Shown here piece by piece: positions 25,152-37,199 of a stretch of 64,000 nt of DNA. Both the position numbers and the translations under genes were made by a program. Each line of letters begins with the position of its first letter. Positions within the stretch are counted from its first letter, which is position 1. The notes under the pieces were generated by a model that made no database searches, was not told the DNA's origin, and was given only the letters and a program-made list of their open reading frames with translations. The DNA comes from Chrysomallon squamiferum (Eukaryota > Mollusca > Gastropoda > Neomphalida > Peltospiridae), in assembly GCA_012295275.1 (NCBI GenBank), contig CM022671.1, forward strand, positions 32,124,427 to 32,188,426, read 5' to 3'.

Positions 25152-25255
25152 TACTAACAAAACAATAACTACTTTATCATCTGTCTGTCTGTCTGTAGTT
25201 TCTGTAGACTATGGTAGATCAGATATTATGGTATGAGTCCTGTTCAGTGGTAATT
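24250..25255. other. AT-rich desert with (ATT)n 25118-25150
   Basis: Low-complexity AT sequence, A-rich at 24385-24440 and 24790-24930, and a short (CTGT)n near 25182-25197. No gene seen. Confidence 0.6.
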
Positions 25256-25259
25256 ATTT

Positions 25260-25262
25260 TTC

Positions 25263-25348
<86 letters not shown>

Positions 25349-25382
25349 AAGTAGTAGCAGTAGCAGCAGCAGCAGTAGTAAC
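25260..25382. repeat. compound trinucleotide microsatellite
   Basis: ATTATC units pass into ATT units, then about 20 AGT units, then AGC units. The order suggests successive expansions of point-mutated triplets. Confidence 0.95.
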
Positions 25383-25519
25383 TGAAAAAAGAAAAAGAAG
25401 CACAGCCACATGATCATACCTTTTACATTTCTGCAATCATTTGTGTATCACATAAGAAAAAAGGAACAAAATAAAGAATACAAATTTTTAACTCAGAGTT
25501 CACAGTAATAAAACTGGTA

Positions 25520-26130
25520 CTTCATATTAAATTAAGCAGACTGACAGGACCTTCTTTTCACATTAAATAAACAGAGAATTAAAACTCATCCAGAGTTTGT
25601 CACAGTGGAGATTAAATAGTATCTCGTTACAGTGTATGTGACAGAAATGACAAGCTACATGACTATTCAGGTTTACAATTGCATTAAATGTATGGGAGGC
25701 TGTGCTGTAAGCTACAGTTTGTATTTTCTTTTTAAGTTTACTTCGGAAACAGGCACACCTATCTCACACTGCTGTGTTCAAAAGCAATTCCTTCGAGCAC
25801 TGGCTGGCTGGAGAATCTAAATAACAGCTGGTACAGAAAACATCTTACACCACTGGAGAAAGTGCCTGAGGCCGCCAAGGGATGGCTGCTAAATAAAAAC
25901 TCCTCTTAATGAACGGGTCTTTATTGAAAACAAACCTCACAAAGAAAGCTGCCGCCATTCTGTGGCCATATGGGTGGAATTCTATTCTCACTGGTGTAAC
26001 CGGAGAGGACCTGTTAGTTGAGTAGGCGCACTTCAGTGAAAAGGTGGGAGTGGACAGGTATGTGTGGGGAACAAGCAGCAAACCATCTTGTGGTCATGCT
26101 GGATGTGAGAGGAATAAAAAGGAGATGGGT
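25520..26130. promoter_or_regulatory. strong complex island, candidate conserved regulatory element
   Basis: About 600 bp of balanced sequence. 25860-26080 is the least AT-rich part and includes a YY1-like CTGCCGCCATTCTG near 25951 and several CpGs. Short open frames exist on both strands (25632-25820 plus, 25845-26081 minus), but none has a convincing pair of splice sites. Confidence 0.5.
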
Positions 26131-26139
26131 GTCAGTTCT

Positions 26140-26430
26140 GTTCTCATTCATTATTTAGATGGTCCTTTTCACTTCGCTATTTAAATTGTCTGATTTAATT
26201 TACAAACTGAGATTTAATATTTTGAAAAACTGGTTAAAATCACTATTTATATGGTCTCTTTAATTCACTGTTGAAACTGTTCTCAGTCATATTCAATTGA
26301 ATTCACTAAGAAAGCTTCTCTTAATCACAGTTTAGATGATCTGTTTTTAATCACTTTTTGGATTGTCTATTTTGTTTCATTATTTAGATGATCTGTTCAT
26401 TTCATTATTTAGGTGGAATAATTTGTTTTA
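26140..26430. repeat. diverged short tandem array
   Basis: Variants of attatttagatggtctgttt recur near 26150, 26178, 26240, 26326, 26383 and 26404, spaced about 25-60 bp. It looks like a decayed minisatellite directly beside the preceding island. Confidence 0.55.
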
Positions 26431-26439
26431 TGATTAATT

Positions 26440-27260
26440 TTTTTAATCGCATTTCTTTTAAGATTTGATTCAAATTACATTTGGTTTCTAAATAGAGAAT
26501 TGAAAAAATGTCATTGATGAATAAGTTGCTTTGTGAAGATGTGAAAAAAGTTGCTGTCAAATATTAATGTCTCACTACCATTTATTCTTTAGCTTAAAAA
26601 AAATTCTTTAAAATGTCTTGTATCAATTCTTAAGGAAGTAATATAGGAAAAAGTAATAAATCCACAGTGTAATTAAATAAAAAAAAAAAGTGCAAAATAA
26701 AAAGAAGCAGAGGAAAAATGAATAATATTTAAGAAGCAAAAAATAAATAGATCAGTCAATAAATAATAAAGTAACATGCATATTTTGGAAACCTATTAAC
26801 CATTCTTTATTAGTGCAAGATAATAAAATAATGTAAATAATTTGTGTGAATTACATGTGGTCTTGGTGCACAAGTACACATGACATTATGAAAATGTTAC
26901 CAACACTAACTATGATGATACTTACGATAATATTAATTATCATTATTAATTTATTAATGTATTTATTTACTGAAATATTTACTATATGAAAATCCTTTTT
27001 CATATTATGATCTAAGATTTTGACTTAGAATTTTGAAAAAAAAAAAAAAAAAAAAAAAAAAAGGTGAAAACTAAATAAATAAATAAGTTAAAAAAAAAAA
27101 AATTTAGAAAAAGAACATAAAAAAAAAAAAAAAAATCATTCATGTGAAGCAAGTCATCAAACCTCATTTCTTACTTCAGATAATTTCTTCTATTATCTCG
27201 ACACAATTTTTTTTAAATACATTTAGCCCATTTTAGATGGGTCATTTTATATACATAATA
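26440..27260. repeat. A-rich low-complexity sequence with poly-A runs
   Basis: A runs at 27038-27062, 27090-27101 and 27119-27135 within AT-rich sequence. No gene or retroelement body seen. Confidence 0.75.
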
Positions 27261-27269
27261 TCTGTATCC

Positions 27270-27530
27270 AACAAGGCCAATGTAACAATAACCTCTGCTT
27301 AACATCTCTGAGATGAGCTCATGTAATATTTATGAATTATAGACACATAAAAGATAAAACATTATAAACGACTACATAGATAGAGTAAATGAATCGTATA
27401 ACGTCGTCTACATTGGTTATTACTGCTCTTCACAAACACAGACACCTGCATTTATTGTTGGAAAATTAGGCTTGCAGGCTTGCAGGCAGCTCTGACCTTT
27501 TCAAAGGCCTGATAATAATGACATCCTGCC
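27270..27530. promoter_or_regulatory. complex island, candidate regulatory element
   Basis: About 260 bp of balanced sequence with AACGTCGT near 27400, HOX-type TTTATGA/CATAAA words, and the short direct repeat gcttgcaggcttgcaggc at 27472-27489. Confidence 0.4.
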
Positions 27531-27539
27531 AGTGCAAAA

Positions 27540-28356
27540 TTGCTTCTTCTTCTATTCTGTCCTTCCTGATTTTTTTTATTTCCTTTTCTTCATTCTTTTT
27601 TTTTTTTTTTTTTTTCTTTTTTTATTAAGAAATGAACACCCCCCCTACTTAATTTGCACTGCACTGGCAAGATGTGTTGTTTTGTATTGTCTGTTGACCT
27701 TTCAGCTTTGCAGCCGCCCTTTTCTTCATACATTACTGGCTGTGTTTACAGTCAGCCTCACTCATTTGCATATAAGATTTATTTCTTAATAAAAGCCATT
27801 GGACTTAATTTTTTGCATATAAAAATTATTTGATTTGAAATGTTTGTTAATTTACATGTCTGAATAACTGCATTTGTTTCTTGGGGGTTTTTTGTTGTTT
27901 TTTTAAAAAGAATTAATTTAATTTATTTATCTTTTATTCTGGTCTGTTGCTTCAGTAATTTGTTAATGATTTTGTTGGCTTTAGAAGTTAATGTAGTTTT
28001 AATTTGAAAGCTCTTTGAAGTAAAATATTGTCTGAATCTGAATAATGGTGCTTTTAACTGATGTGTGATGAACCATAGGATCAGTTCTCCTTAGTTCACC
28101 CTCAAGCTTTGTTATTTATCAAAGACGATACCTTCTGTATTATATACAAAGAGTAATGATAACAATAGTGATCAAATTGTCATCAAGCATTATTAAAAAT
28201 ACAGAAATAATTTTTAATTTATAATTTTAATATATAATATTCATCCATTATTTTTGAACATTTAAAATGTTAATATTGTTGTGACATAATTTAAAATGCT
28301 TAATAAGTTAAATAATAATAATAATAATATTATTATTATCATTATTGTTGTTGTTG

Positions 28357-28388
<32 letters not shown>

Positions 28389-28510
28389 TGACATTTTAAA
28401 ATAAAAAATTGCAAAATTTAAATTAATGGAATCTCTATATACTTACGAATACTGGTATATTCCTGGAGAAAATTCCCAACTATCTTTCTTCTAAAGATGT
28501 ATGTATACAA
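27540..28510. other. AT-rich sequence with microsatellite
   Basis: T run at 27597-27615, weakly complex patch at 27640-27780, and compound (AAT)n/(ATT)n/(GTT)n/(ATC)n at 28313-28387 whose AAT and ATT arms form an inverted repeat. No gene seen. Confidence 0.65.
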
Positions 28511-28519
28511 ATAAATATA

Positions 28520-28990
28520 TTACAGATTATTCATAGCGCCCAGCATTCATTTATAATGTTTATTAACAAACAGGCCATGTAGAGCCAAAGTTCTGCCAAA
28601 ATAAATAGTTGATTTGTTATTAAGAGTGAGAAGTTAATTTATCTCCAGGAATCCCCATGAGCCATTTGGCTTTGTTTACACCAAGGCAGGACGAAGATGA
28701 TAATAATGTTGTATGCTCTGCTGGCTTCGGGCCAGTTGGTCTGCTCATTGTTGCAAGACACCAATATGATTACCACGTTAGCTATGCACAATAATACCAC
28801 AGCAGATGCGAGAAGGTTGCAAGGTTAATACTACAGTAAACTCGGCAGTCGTTGGTTGTTAGGGTGATGAAGACAGAGTAACCATAGTAGTCTACTGTTT
28901 ATTTCTTATGTAAAGTAATCTCTTTTAAGTTGTGGTAATGACTTGCAGAAACTGCTGCTGAAATAATTAATTTATAAACCAACTGCATAA
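28520..28990. promoter_or_regulatory. complex island, candidate regulatory element
   Basis: About 450 bp of balanced sequence including 28640-28860 with CpGs near 28691, 28729, 28775, 28809 and 28843. No exon found. Confidence 0.45.
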
Positions 28991-28999
28991 TGCAGAATC

Positions 29000-29635
29000 T
29001 GAATATTTTAAGTTGTGCTACAATGCATTTTGCCATAATTTATATAAAATGATAGACATTTCTGATGATAAGAAGTAAAAAAAACACACAAACAAACAGT
29101 ACAACAACACTCTTTTCTGGAATTACAGCAGTATACACATTTGACAATATTTTTACCTGATCTAGCCTTTATAAAAGACAGTGACAGGTAACAAGCTGTA
29201 AATAAAGTTAGTCTCAAATCATTACAGACAAGGATCTAGAAATGTCAGTTTATGTTTAAGCCATTCAGACATTTAATATATACATTTTACAAGAATCCTG
29301 TCTGTCCAAGATATCGTTAAGATTGTTGGAGGATTCTTTAGATAGTAGAATTTTTTTTTTTTGTCTTTCTGCATCCATTAACTCCAGATTTGAGTGGGTA
29401 ACTACAGTGTCATGGCAAAAAAGCTTAATCATTATGACATGGTTGTTTTGTGAATCCAAAAATGAAACAAAAGAAATAGATAAAATTAAATTTAAAAAAA
29501 AAAAAAAAAAAATAAATATCATATGTTGAAAATAGACTGGAAACTGAAATTAAAAGTAATGATAGCAATAATGATTATAATTATGATGATCATAACCAGA
29601 ATGACAATTCTACAAGTAAATTCACCATTTAAAAT
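29000..29635. other. AT-rich sequence
   Basis: Unique AT-rich sequence with an A run near 29492-29511. Overlapping frames on both strands are chance. Confidence 0.55.
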
Positions 29636-29638
29636 TCA

Positions 29639-29712
29639 AAAAAAAAAAAAAAAAAAAAAAAGAAAGAAACAAGATAGAACAAAAAAAAATTTTTTTTTTT
29701 TTTTTTTTTAGA
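29639..29712. repeat. poly-A followed by poly-T inverted pair
   Basis: A run of about 22, a 30-base A-rich spacer, then nine A followed at once by about 20 T. The A and T arms could pair as a hairpin. Confidence 0.85.
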
Positions 29713-29719
29713 AACTCAG

Positions 29720-30680
29720 TGTCTGGTATAGTGATGGCTAAATTCCAAAATTCCTTCAAACATTTTCTCACAAGGCACTTTGTTTTTCTTCATTTTGATA
29801 TTTTTTCTGAAAATGAGGAATCCTATATTTAATGTCTTTAAAAACCCATGTACAGTTAATAAAAAATTCATTGTTAACTTGCACTTAATAACAGTTCATT
29901 AAGCAATGTTCAGTTGTTGTTCAAAATATTCATCATATCATGTTGGCAAGTGATTTGCTGCAGCATAAAAGCCAGAGTTATTATTTATTTATTAAGAGAT
30001 CTTTGAAAACACATAAAACCAGTGAATGTTTATTAATGGCTTGTGAACAGTTTCAGCAAACTACTCACATAAGTTTTATATGCTTAACATTTTGTTCTAC
30101 ATTTTGAACGTGTATTGCACGTGTGAAATGGTTTAATATTTAATAAACTATTTTTTTGTATTTTTACTTTTTATCTTTTTAAATGTTTTATTGCTTCACA
30201 TACATATATTTTTTATCCATCATGAATATTCAGAACTGGGTTTTTTATATGTAATTTTAGATGACTGATGTCTGGAAATGTGAATTATTTTATTTTTCTC
30301 TTTACTAATTATTTAAAAAGATGCATATAGCATATTGCAGTAGACGATGGTTTTCTAAAGAAATAAGTAAATATAGATTCCACTACCAGAATAAAAAATA
30401 AATAAAAAATGGAGAAAAAAATGTTTATTTAATATTTTATATTTATATATACATCTTAAACTTTTTAATTCTTAATTTAAACACTCTTAAAAAAGAAAGA
30501 AAAGAACAAAGAAAAATGAAGAGGATTATTACCATTATTTCTACAGCATTACTAATTACATTTTTATGGTCTTGATAAACAGCCGAAAATACTGCTGTGA
30601 TTACTACAAGAATGAAAATATCAATGTTTGTTTTCGTGAGCCAAATGGCAAAGACATATTTATACATTTTGCAGAAAGGT
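29720..30680. other. AT-rich desert
   Basis: No exon, repeat family or RNA gene recognised. Confidence 0.6.
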
Positions 30681-30879
30681 ATATAAAAACATGGCTATCA
30701 TATGCTGTACACACTGGAGGATGCAGAGAATCGTATTTCTAGTTGCAGATAAACATTAAAGGCACTGCACACTGGGAGCCAAGAGAGTAGAAATATTAAT
30801 GTCTTTTTAATAAATGGTGAAAAGAACTTCACCGGTTCACTGTGAGTGCTTATGAGAGAGACAGGTGCACTTGTCATAG

Positions 30880-31600
30880 CAGGCGAAAATGGCTGCTCTT
30901 TTGACAAGTGACAAAAGATGTTGCTGTTGAGAATGTATTGAAACATGGAAGTTGTGACAAATAGATGTAAATGTGGTTCATCTGCTATACAAAAGATGCA
31001 TGTGTTATAAGCCAAAAAAAGAAAGAAGAAAAACTATCCTTTTTCATATGTGACAGGAATGGTGGTTGTTGAAAATATATTAATAGGAGAAATTTTCATA
31101 AATAAAATGTAAATAGAGTTCACTTTTTGTACATAAGATACAAAAATAGCTATAAATTCTGAGATGTGACAGAAACAGTAGTTGTTGAGAATATATTAAA
31201 TGGGCAGAATTTTCACAGATGTATATATGGTTCACTTAGTGGGCAAAAATGCAAACATTTCAATAAACAAAAATGCTACATGTGGCAAAAGCAGTGGTTC
31301 TTGAAAATGGTGGACATTTTCACAGCTGTAAGAAGTAAAAGTAAGTAGATGTACCGTGTAGTAATAAAAATAGCTGTCCTATCTGACAAATGACAAAAGC
31401 AGTGGCTGTTGACCATGGTAATGATCTGAAAGGTGAAACTTTTAACATTAAGATGTAAATTTGGTTCTATGGCTAAGTAGTTGGCATACATGGCATAATA
31501 CTCTTTTGACAGACAACAAAACTGGGCTGTTGAAGATGTACTAAATGTTGGAACATTTGATGAAAATGACAATGTGGTTCACTCTCAATGAAACAACACA
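30880..31600. repeat. diverged tandem array, about 118-bp unit, six copies
   Basis: A core gacaaaagcagtggttgttgaaaatg recurs with changes near 30909, 31052, 31167, 31283, 31389 and 31510. Each copy is followed by attttcacag-like and atgtaaatgtggttcact-like words. Spacing is 105-143 bp. A more distant copy may begin near 30770. Short frames inside are chance. Confidence 0.7.
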
Positions 31601-31609
31601 GTATCTAAG

Positions 31610-32200
31610 TTAGATTCTAACCCAAGACAATTTCTATTTACACTGTGTGGAATAATACGTGGGAGACTGTAAAAAATAAATTTTCTGCCTGCCTGCACAT
31701 TCAATTTGTATGCAGACATTTTCTGCTTTAATGTGTTTGCTTTCCCCGCTGTTGTCTGTCTCCTTCTGTCCTTGTGCAGTGTGTGTCATTGGTTAGAATC
31801 AAATACAAAGATGGGAGTTTTGATGTGGATTTTGTACTTTTAAATTTAATTTAATTTTAATTTTATTCATTTACAATAGTGGGAGCAGTAGTAATCAACC
31901 TCCCCAAACCCAAATATATTAATAATTTGTAATAGAAAGCAAATCAAAACATTACAAAAATAAGAAAACACTTTGAATGACATCACAGCACTTCCATAAT
32001 CAGTCAGCAGAAATAAATGATTAGAAACAGCAGCTTGTTGGTGATTATGGTAACAGTTATTAGTTTTTAATTAGGTTTCAGAAATAGAAAATCATAATGA
32101 TTTTTCTTATATTCAGTGTTTTGCCAAGAAGAAAAGGTGTAATTGACTTTTAAATATAACTAGTTATGATGGGATGCTAATGAAACTGGAAAAGGAATTC
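31610..32200. other. AT-rich sequence with small complex patch
   Basis: 31620-31830 is moderately complex; the rest is AT-rich. Nothing recognised. Confidence 0.5.
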
Positions 32201-32202
32201 TG

Positions 32203-32211
32203 ATTGAGTGA

Positions 32212-32279
<68 letters not shown>

Positions 32280-32310
32280 ATGTGCGTGAGTGCATGTGCA
32301 CACATGCACA
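32203..32310. repeat. (GAGT)n-(GT)n microsatellite
   Basis: Short GAGT units lead into about 30 GT units (32216-32278), then a decayed TGCATG/CACATG tail. Confidence 0.95.
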
Positions 32311-32579
32311 TGTGCCCATGGCTGTTTGTTCATTGATGTTATGACATTTAATTAGTAGCTTAGAAATCACTTGAAAGTAATTATGCTGATAATTTTTTTA
32401 AATTCAGCTAAAAACTATTAATTACTTTTGAAAACCATAACAACACCCCCAAAAACCCAACAACAACAACAAACAAACCAAAAAAAGGGAAAAAAGAAAA
32501 AGAATTAGAAAAAAATAAACAAACCCACTCAACCCTGACTGCATCCAGAAGAGTTTTAACTCCAGAAGAGATATACTTG

Positions 32580-33060
32580 ACGGTAATTACATTTTTCACT
32601 CACTTTGTCAGTCTCTCTTCAACACTGTTGTTAATAATGCAGCAGATTTTAGCCACTGATGCTGATTTTCTTACAAGGTCACATCAGATGCAGTATTTAC
32701 TGAATCAACTCTGTGCCAGATTGGACCTCTGTTTTCTCATTTGCAGTTCTAATATAAGCTAATCCAGGCTAAAAGAGGCCATACCAGTGAAATACAACAG
32801 GCCCATTTGTCTTTTGTTGCCATAAAGCAGTTTTATATGAGTAAATGGAACTGGTAAAGGGATCATTTACTGTTGGAGTACAACACACGTAAAATAAATT
32901 GTTCAAGTTAATCGGGCAGGGTACATATCTCACAAGGGAGATGCTGTGAAGAGCATAGTTAGAGTGGTGTAGTAGGCTCCAAAATGTGATTGTTATTTTC
33001 TAAAAGGTTCGTTTGATTCAGATTCAGTAGAATTACAGTAACAGAATTTGGTGTTAAATG
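32580..33060. promoter_or_regulatory. complex island, candidate regulatory element
   Basis: About 480 bp of balanced sequence with SOX-type CTTTTGTTG near 32813 and homeodomain-type words. No splice-bounded open frame. Confidence 0.4.
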
Positions 33061-33069
33061 TATCATTCT

Positions 33070-33360
33070 TGGCAGCAAAGAACTGGATTTTGTTTGTTTG
33101 GTTTTTTTGTTGGTATTTTTAACTTCTTTATTTTTTGTTTGGTTTTTTTTAAATTTTTTCATTACTCGTTTTTTTTTACTTATATTTTTACTGTTAGCAG
33201 ACTTTTGATATACAGTGTTTCTGGCTTACTTATATATATATATTTTTAATAATGATAGGGTAATGGACAGTTATTATTGAATAGCAGTTAGCAATCTTTT
33301 TTAAACATTTTCAGCAGAAAGAGAAAAAACAACCAAACCCTTTCAATTAACTACTAGCTA
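33070..33360. other. T-rich low-complexity sequence
   Basis: T/TG-rich with (TA)n near 33230-33242. No gene seen. Confidence 0.65.
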
Positions 33361-33369
33361 TAATAGGAA

Positions 33370-33445
33370 TTATCCCAGAGGATTGATCCTGATACATATC
33401 ATTCCAATGTCTTAGCCACTAACTTCTAGCATGCCAGCTTGGGAA
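33370..33445 (-). mobile_element. tRNA-derived SINE remnant, minus strand
   Basis: On the minus strand, AGGATCAATCCT (complement of 33379-33390) matches a B-box and is nearly identical to the B-box of the 10985 copy. An A-box-like TAGAAGTTAGTGGCTAAG (complement of about 33411-33428) precedes it by about 40 bases. Fragmentary. Confidence 0.5.
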
Positions 33446-33449
33446 AAGA

Positions 33450-34604
33450 AAACATCTTTTCGCATGTTCTCAAAATTATATTCAGTCTTCATATGAACAT
33501 CTGTCACAAGGCCAGTGCACAATTTCAATGCAGATTTATGGCAGAACAGTATTCATTTACTTGTAACAAATGAAACTGACAGATCATTATATACTTCAGT
33601 GTATTTTATTTTCTTATGTATAATTCAGGTTAAGTTAGAATATAAATGCTATGCTTGATTACCACTTTGAGACTATTGGTATATCAAGTGCCATGTTTAA
33701 TGCTTTTTTTGTTTAAAGGAAAATGCATTTAAAAAAATCAGTGGAATATTATGATAATACCCAGCTTTATATTATTGTTAAATAATTGAGAATAAAAAAA
33801 AAACAAAAAAAAAAAAAAAAAAAAAGATTACCAAAAATAAATCCCCAAAAAATAAAAACAAAAATAACAGAGATAGTAAAATAAAATAAATAACATTTTA
33901 AAATAAATTGTAAATAAATAGTTAAAAAAAAGAAAGACAAAATAAAACAAGATGTGCTAAATGGAAACAATATATGACACAAAAACATTTCAGTATATGC
34001 TGTTTATTTAGCCATGTCTTTTGTTAAAGTTCACAACTCAACACCAGCCAGATAGCTACAAACTTGTAAATAATAAATCACCTACCACTGGATTAAGGTC
34101 TTTAAGTATGGCTTACCTTTCCAGTGTTAACAGCTGCAGATACATCATACATTATTTATTCACTCTCTCACTCATTGTGAGTTACTGTCTTAGGTCTTCA
34201 TTCAGCATGTAATGACATCAGTGTCTATTATCAAATGTTTTGTATAGCAGCAGAACTGTAAATGATATTTATTTCTGTTAAATTTAAAAAATAAAACACA
34301 AAATAAAATACTGTGCCACATAATTCAGTTATTGAAATGTAATGGGTTTTAGTTATTTATTGCATGTTTTATTCTGTAAGTTTGCTGCTTATACATGGCC
34401 ATAATTCACAGCAAATGTTTTATTTTATTTGTTTGAAAATCATTGTCATTACTTCTTTTTTTTTTCCTTTTCTATTTTTAAATAATCAGATTATCCACCC
34501 TTTAAAAGTAACATATTGATTTTAGCTATTCAGTTGTTTAAAAAAAAAAAAAAATTGTTTGCATTTTTTAACAATTATAAAAAATATATATTATATATTT
34601 TTAA

Positions 34605-34637
<33 letters not shown>

Positions 34638-35265
34638 TTTTTTTTTTTTGAATATATTTTGTAAAATACCAAGATCAATCAATTTATATTACGTAAATAA
34701 GGAGGAATATTTTAAATATTTTTTGTAGGGTTTTGAAAGAAAGATAAAAAAAAGAATTAAAAAGTTATAAAATTGATTTATTGCTACAATACTGCTTTGA
34801 TAATTTATAACACTGACAGAGAATTCTTGAAAAAAAAAAAACTTTATTAAATATATAGTTGAATTTCATTAAAGTGAACATAATTTGAGCCTAACTGCAT
34901 TTTTATATACTTATAAATGATTGTTATTATTTTATTTTCATTGCTTTTTTATAATTATTTAATCAAACTTAAATCTACTTTTATTATTAATAGTATATCA
35001 TACATATACTGTGGAGGTAACTAAAATAATTTGGTTACTTGTTTGTTACTAGATAAATAAATAATGATAATAAATAAATAAATAAATAAAAAATAATAAT
35101 TATTATTATTTTAAATTAAATTTAAATTAAAAAAAAAATTAATTAAAATTTAAATAAATAATAATAATAAAATAAAAATAAAATGTAAAACAAATGCAAA
35201 TAAAATGAAAAATAAAAGTGAAGGGGGGAAAAAAATTCACAGACAGAGATATTTGAAACTGAATT
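33450..35265. other. AT-rich desert with homopolymers
   Basis: A runs near 33796-33825 and 34538-34553, (TTTA)n at 34620-34640, and very A+T-rich simple sequence at 35040-35220. 34020-34220 is a weakly complex patch without a convincing exon. Confidence 0.6.
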
Positions 35266-35269
35266 TAAT

Positions 35270-35590
35270 TATCAAGCAAATCAGATGATCATAGATGTTT
35301 GGATTGGGGAATTGAGATTAGACGAGAACTTGAAGGGCTCACTTAACAGCTAGCTCTGATTAGAATTTTAAGTAAATGACTTTGATCTAGAGACAGATTT
35401 TCAGATAACACTGGAAGCCTGCTTTATCAGTGTGTTGAGATTATAAGTTACATTTGTGTCCATGAAACAGTAATAACCAATTACATTTTATCACATGACA
35501 TAGGCAGCTCCAGCTAACATATGATCTTGCTCAGGATTTCAAAGCTTGGCTGCCGTTCCCTCCGAGTTAATTTAGTGTTGAAAAGAACAT
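35270..35590. promoter_or_regulatory. complex island
   Basis: About 300 bp of balanced sequence immediately before the 600-bp tandem duplication. No exon found. Confidence 0.35.
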
Positions 35591-35599
35591 GTGTAAAGA

Positions 35600-36700
35600 G
35601 TAGAAGGTATGGATTGAATTATTTCAGAAATGAATATTTGTAATGAGGCTGGCTTAAATTTCTTGTTAAAGGGATAATTTGTACAAACAAAAAATGTCAG
35701 GTTTTGAATCTTTTTTTTTTTTCTTTCTTTCTTTTTTCTTCTTAAAAAAAAAAAAAAAAAGTTTATTATGTTATAAATGCCTGATACTGTTGTGACAATA
35801 AACGAGAATTATACATTAGAAATGTGTTGTATTTGTTATGTTGTGTTAGTAATCTAATGAAAATAATACTGTTGTTAATTTCTTGTTGACTAACTAAACA
35901 TTAAGCAGTATATCTTAAGGAAATTCATTGAGGCAGAAGAGAAAAGCTGCTAAATCTATAGCTGCAAGAAAATTGCCCAAATAAACTGTGAAATGCATCA
36001 TTCTCTATTGCCTATTGTACTGATGAAAACAGCCAATTTAGATTAAGCAGTAACTTGATAGGAGCACTAACAAATAGTAGTTTATGATCTACAGTCCTTG
36101 TCAGTGTTAAGCTTTTTATTTCATACTAGCACAACTTTGATTCATCTGTGATTTGAACTTATATAATAGAATAATTTTTATGATATTTACATAGTGTTTA
36201 CAGTCCTTTTAAAAAATAACAATACTTAAGAAGGGAGGGGTGTATGAATAGAATTATTTCTGAAGGAATATTCATTTATTATATACTGGCTTTCATATAA
36301 GTATCTTGACAATTAACATCGTTAAAAAAATTACTAATAAAAATGAGTATGACAACATTTATAAAGATGAATATAGTTTGATTTGAAAACTGTATTACAA
36401 ATACTTTTTTTTTTTTATTCTATGTACCTTGAAATTCTTGTTCTTGTAAATTTTCTTGTTAACTAAACTAACACTAAAAACTGTTATCTCTCTAGTATGT
36501 TTTGTTGTGAAAAAGGAAATTCACTGAAGCAGACGAGAAAAGCTCCTAAATCTGTCAGCAAACATTTCTACCGCTACAAGAAGATTGCCCAAGTAGACTG
36601 AGAAGTACATCATTCTCTGTTTCTGATCCTGCTGATGAAAATAGCTGGCTATAGTGCTGACAGTTTCGGTTTATGCTTGTACTTTGTGAAAGATAGAGAT
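35600..36700. repeat. diverged tandem duplication, offset about 600 bp
   Basis: The block at 35917-36050 (aaggaaattcattgaggcag, then agaaaagctgctaaatct, then gcccaaataaactg and atgaaaacagcc) recurs at 36513-36650 with about one change in six and a 20-base insertion. The preceding gaattatttcagaaatgaat near 35615 recurs near 36251. A segment of roughly 450-600 bp was therefore copied in tandem and then diverged. The best-preserved part has no open frame and resembles the regulatory islands. Confidence 0.75.
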
Positions 36701-36704
36701 ACGA

Positions 36705-37190
36705 GGGGAAAAAAGCCGTAATGTTAACTTTATGTCATTAGCAAGTCATTTTGTGTATCTTTCCTATGTCAGACAAAGATTTATATTGGTTGTGTGGTAG
36801 TGTGTGGGTTATATGCACTGGTTTTTAAAAGTATAATTGTAAATTAAGCAAATACGTAACTAAAAAGAACACCATAATGATAAGCAAATAGGTAATAATA
36901 ATTAATATTTAATAATAATAATAGTAGTAGTGCGAAGTATTTTTATTATAAAATGAATATAAAAATCTGATTACTGACTTAAGAAATCAATTTCCCCAAA
37001 GATACAGATAAAATAACGATAATTAATCATGAGATTATTTCCCATTTCGACAAAGGCCTCAGAAAAAAAAGGCGATATAAAATTCATGATGTAATAAATA
37101 AATTGTATGAGCCATTCAGCTTGTCTAATACTTTTCACATTGAATTAGGTTTTAAATAAAGTATTTTTATTTCCTCCCTTTCACATTATA
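36705..37190. other. AT-rich sequence
   Basis: No gene. A short (AAT)n-(AGT)n lies at 36896-36932. Confidence 0.55.
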
Positions 37191-37199
37191 TGTAGAATT

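Noticed and set aside
25671-25706. 36-nt phase 0-0 segment ending GCT|gtaagc
   Set aside because: Acceptor lacks a pyrimidine tract; the region looks like a regulatory island.
34120-34171. Segment between tttccag and gtgagtt, open in one frame
   Set aside because: Its start phase does not match the exon chain and it is short. Chance splice words are frequent.
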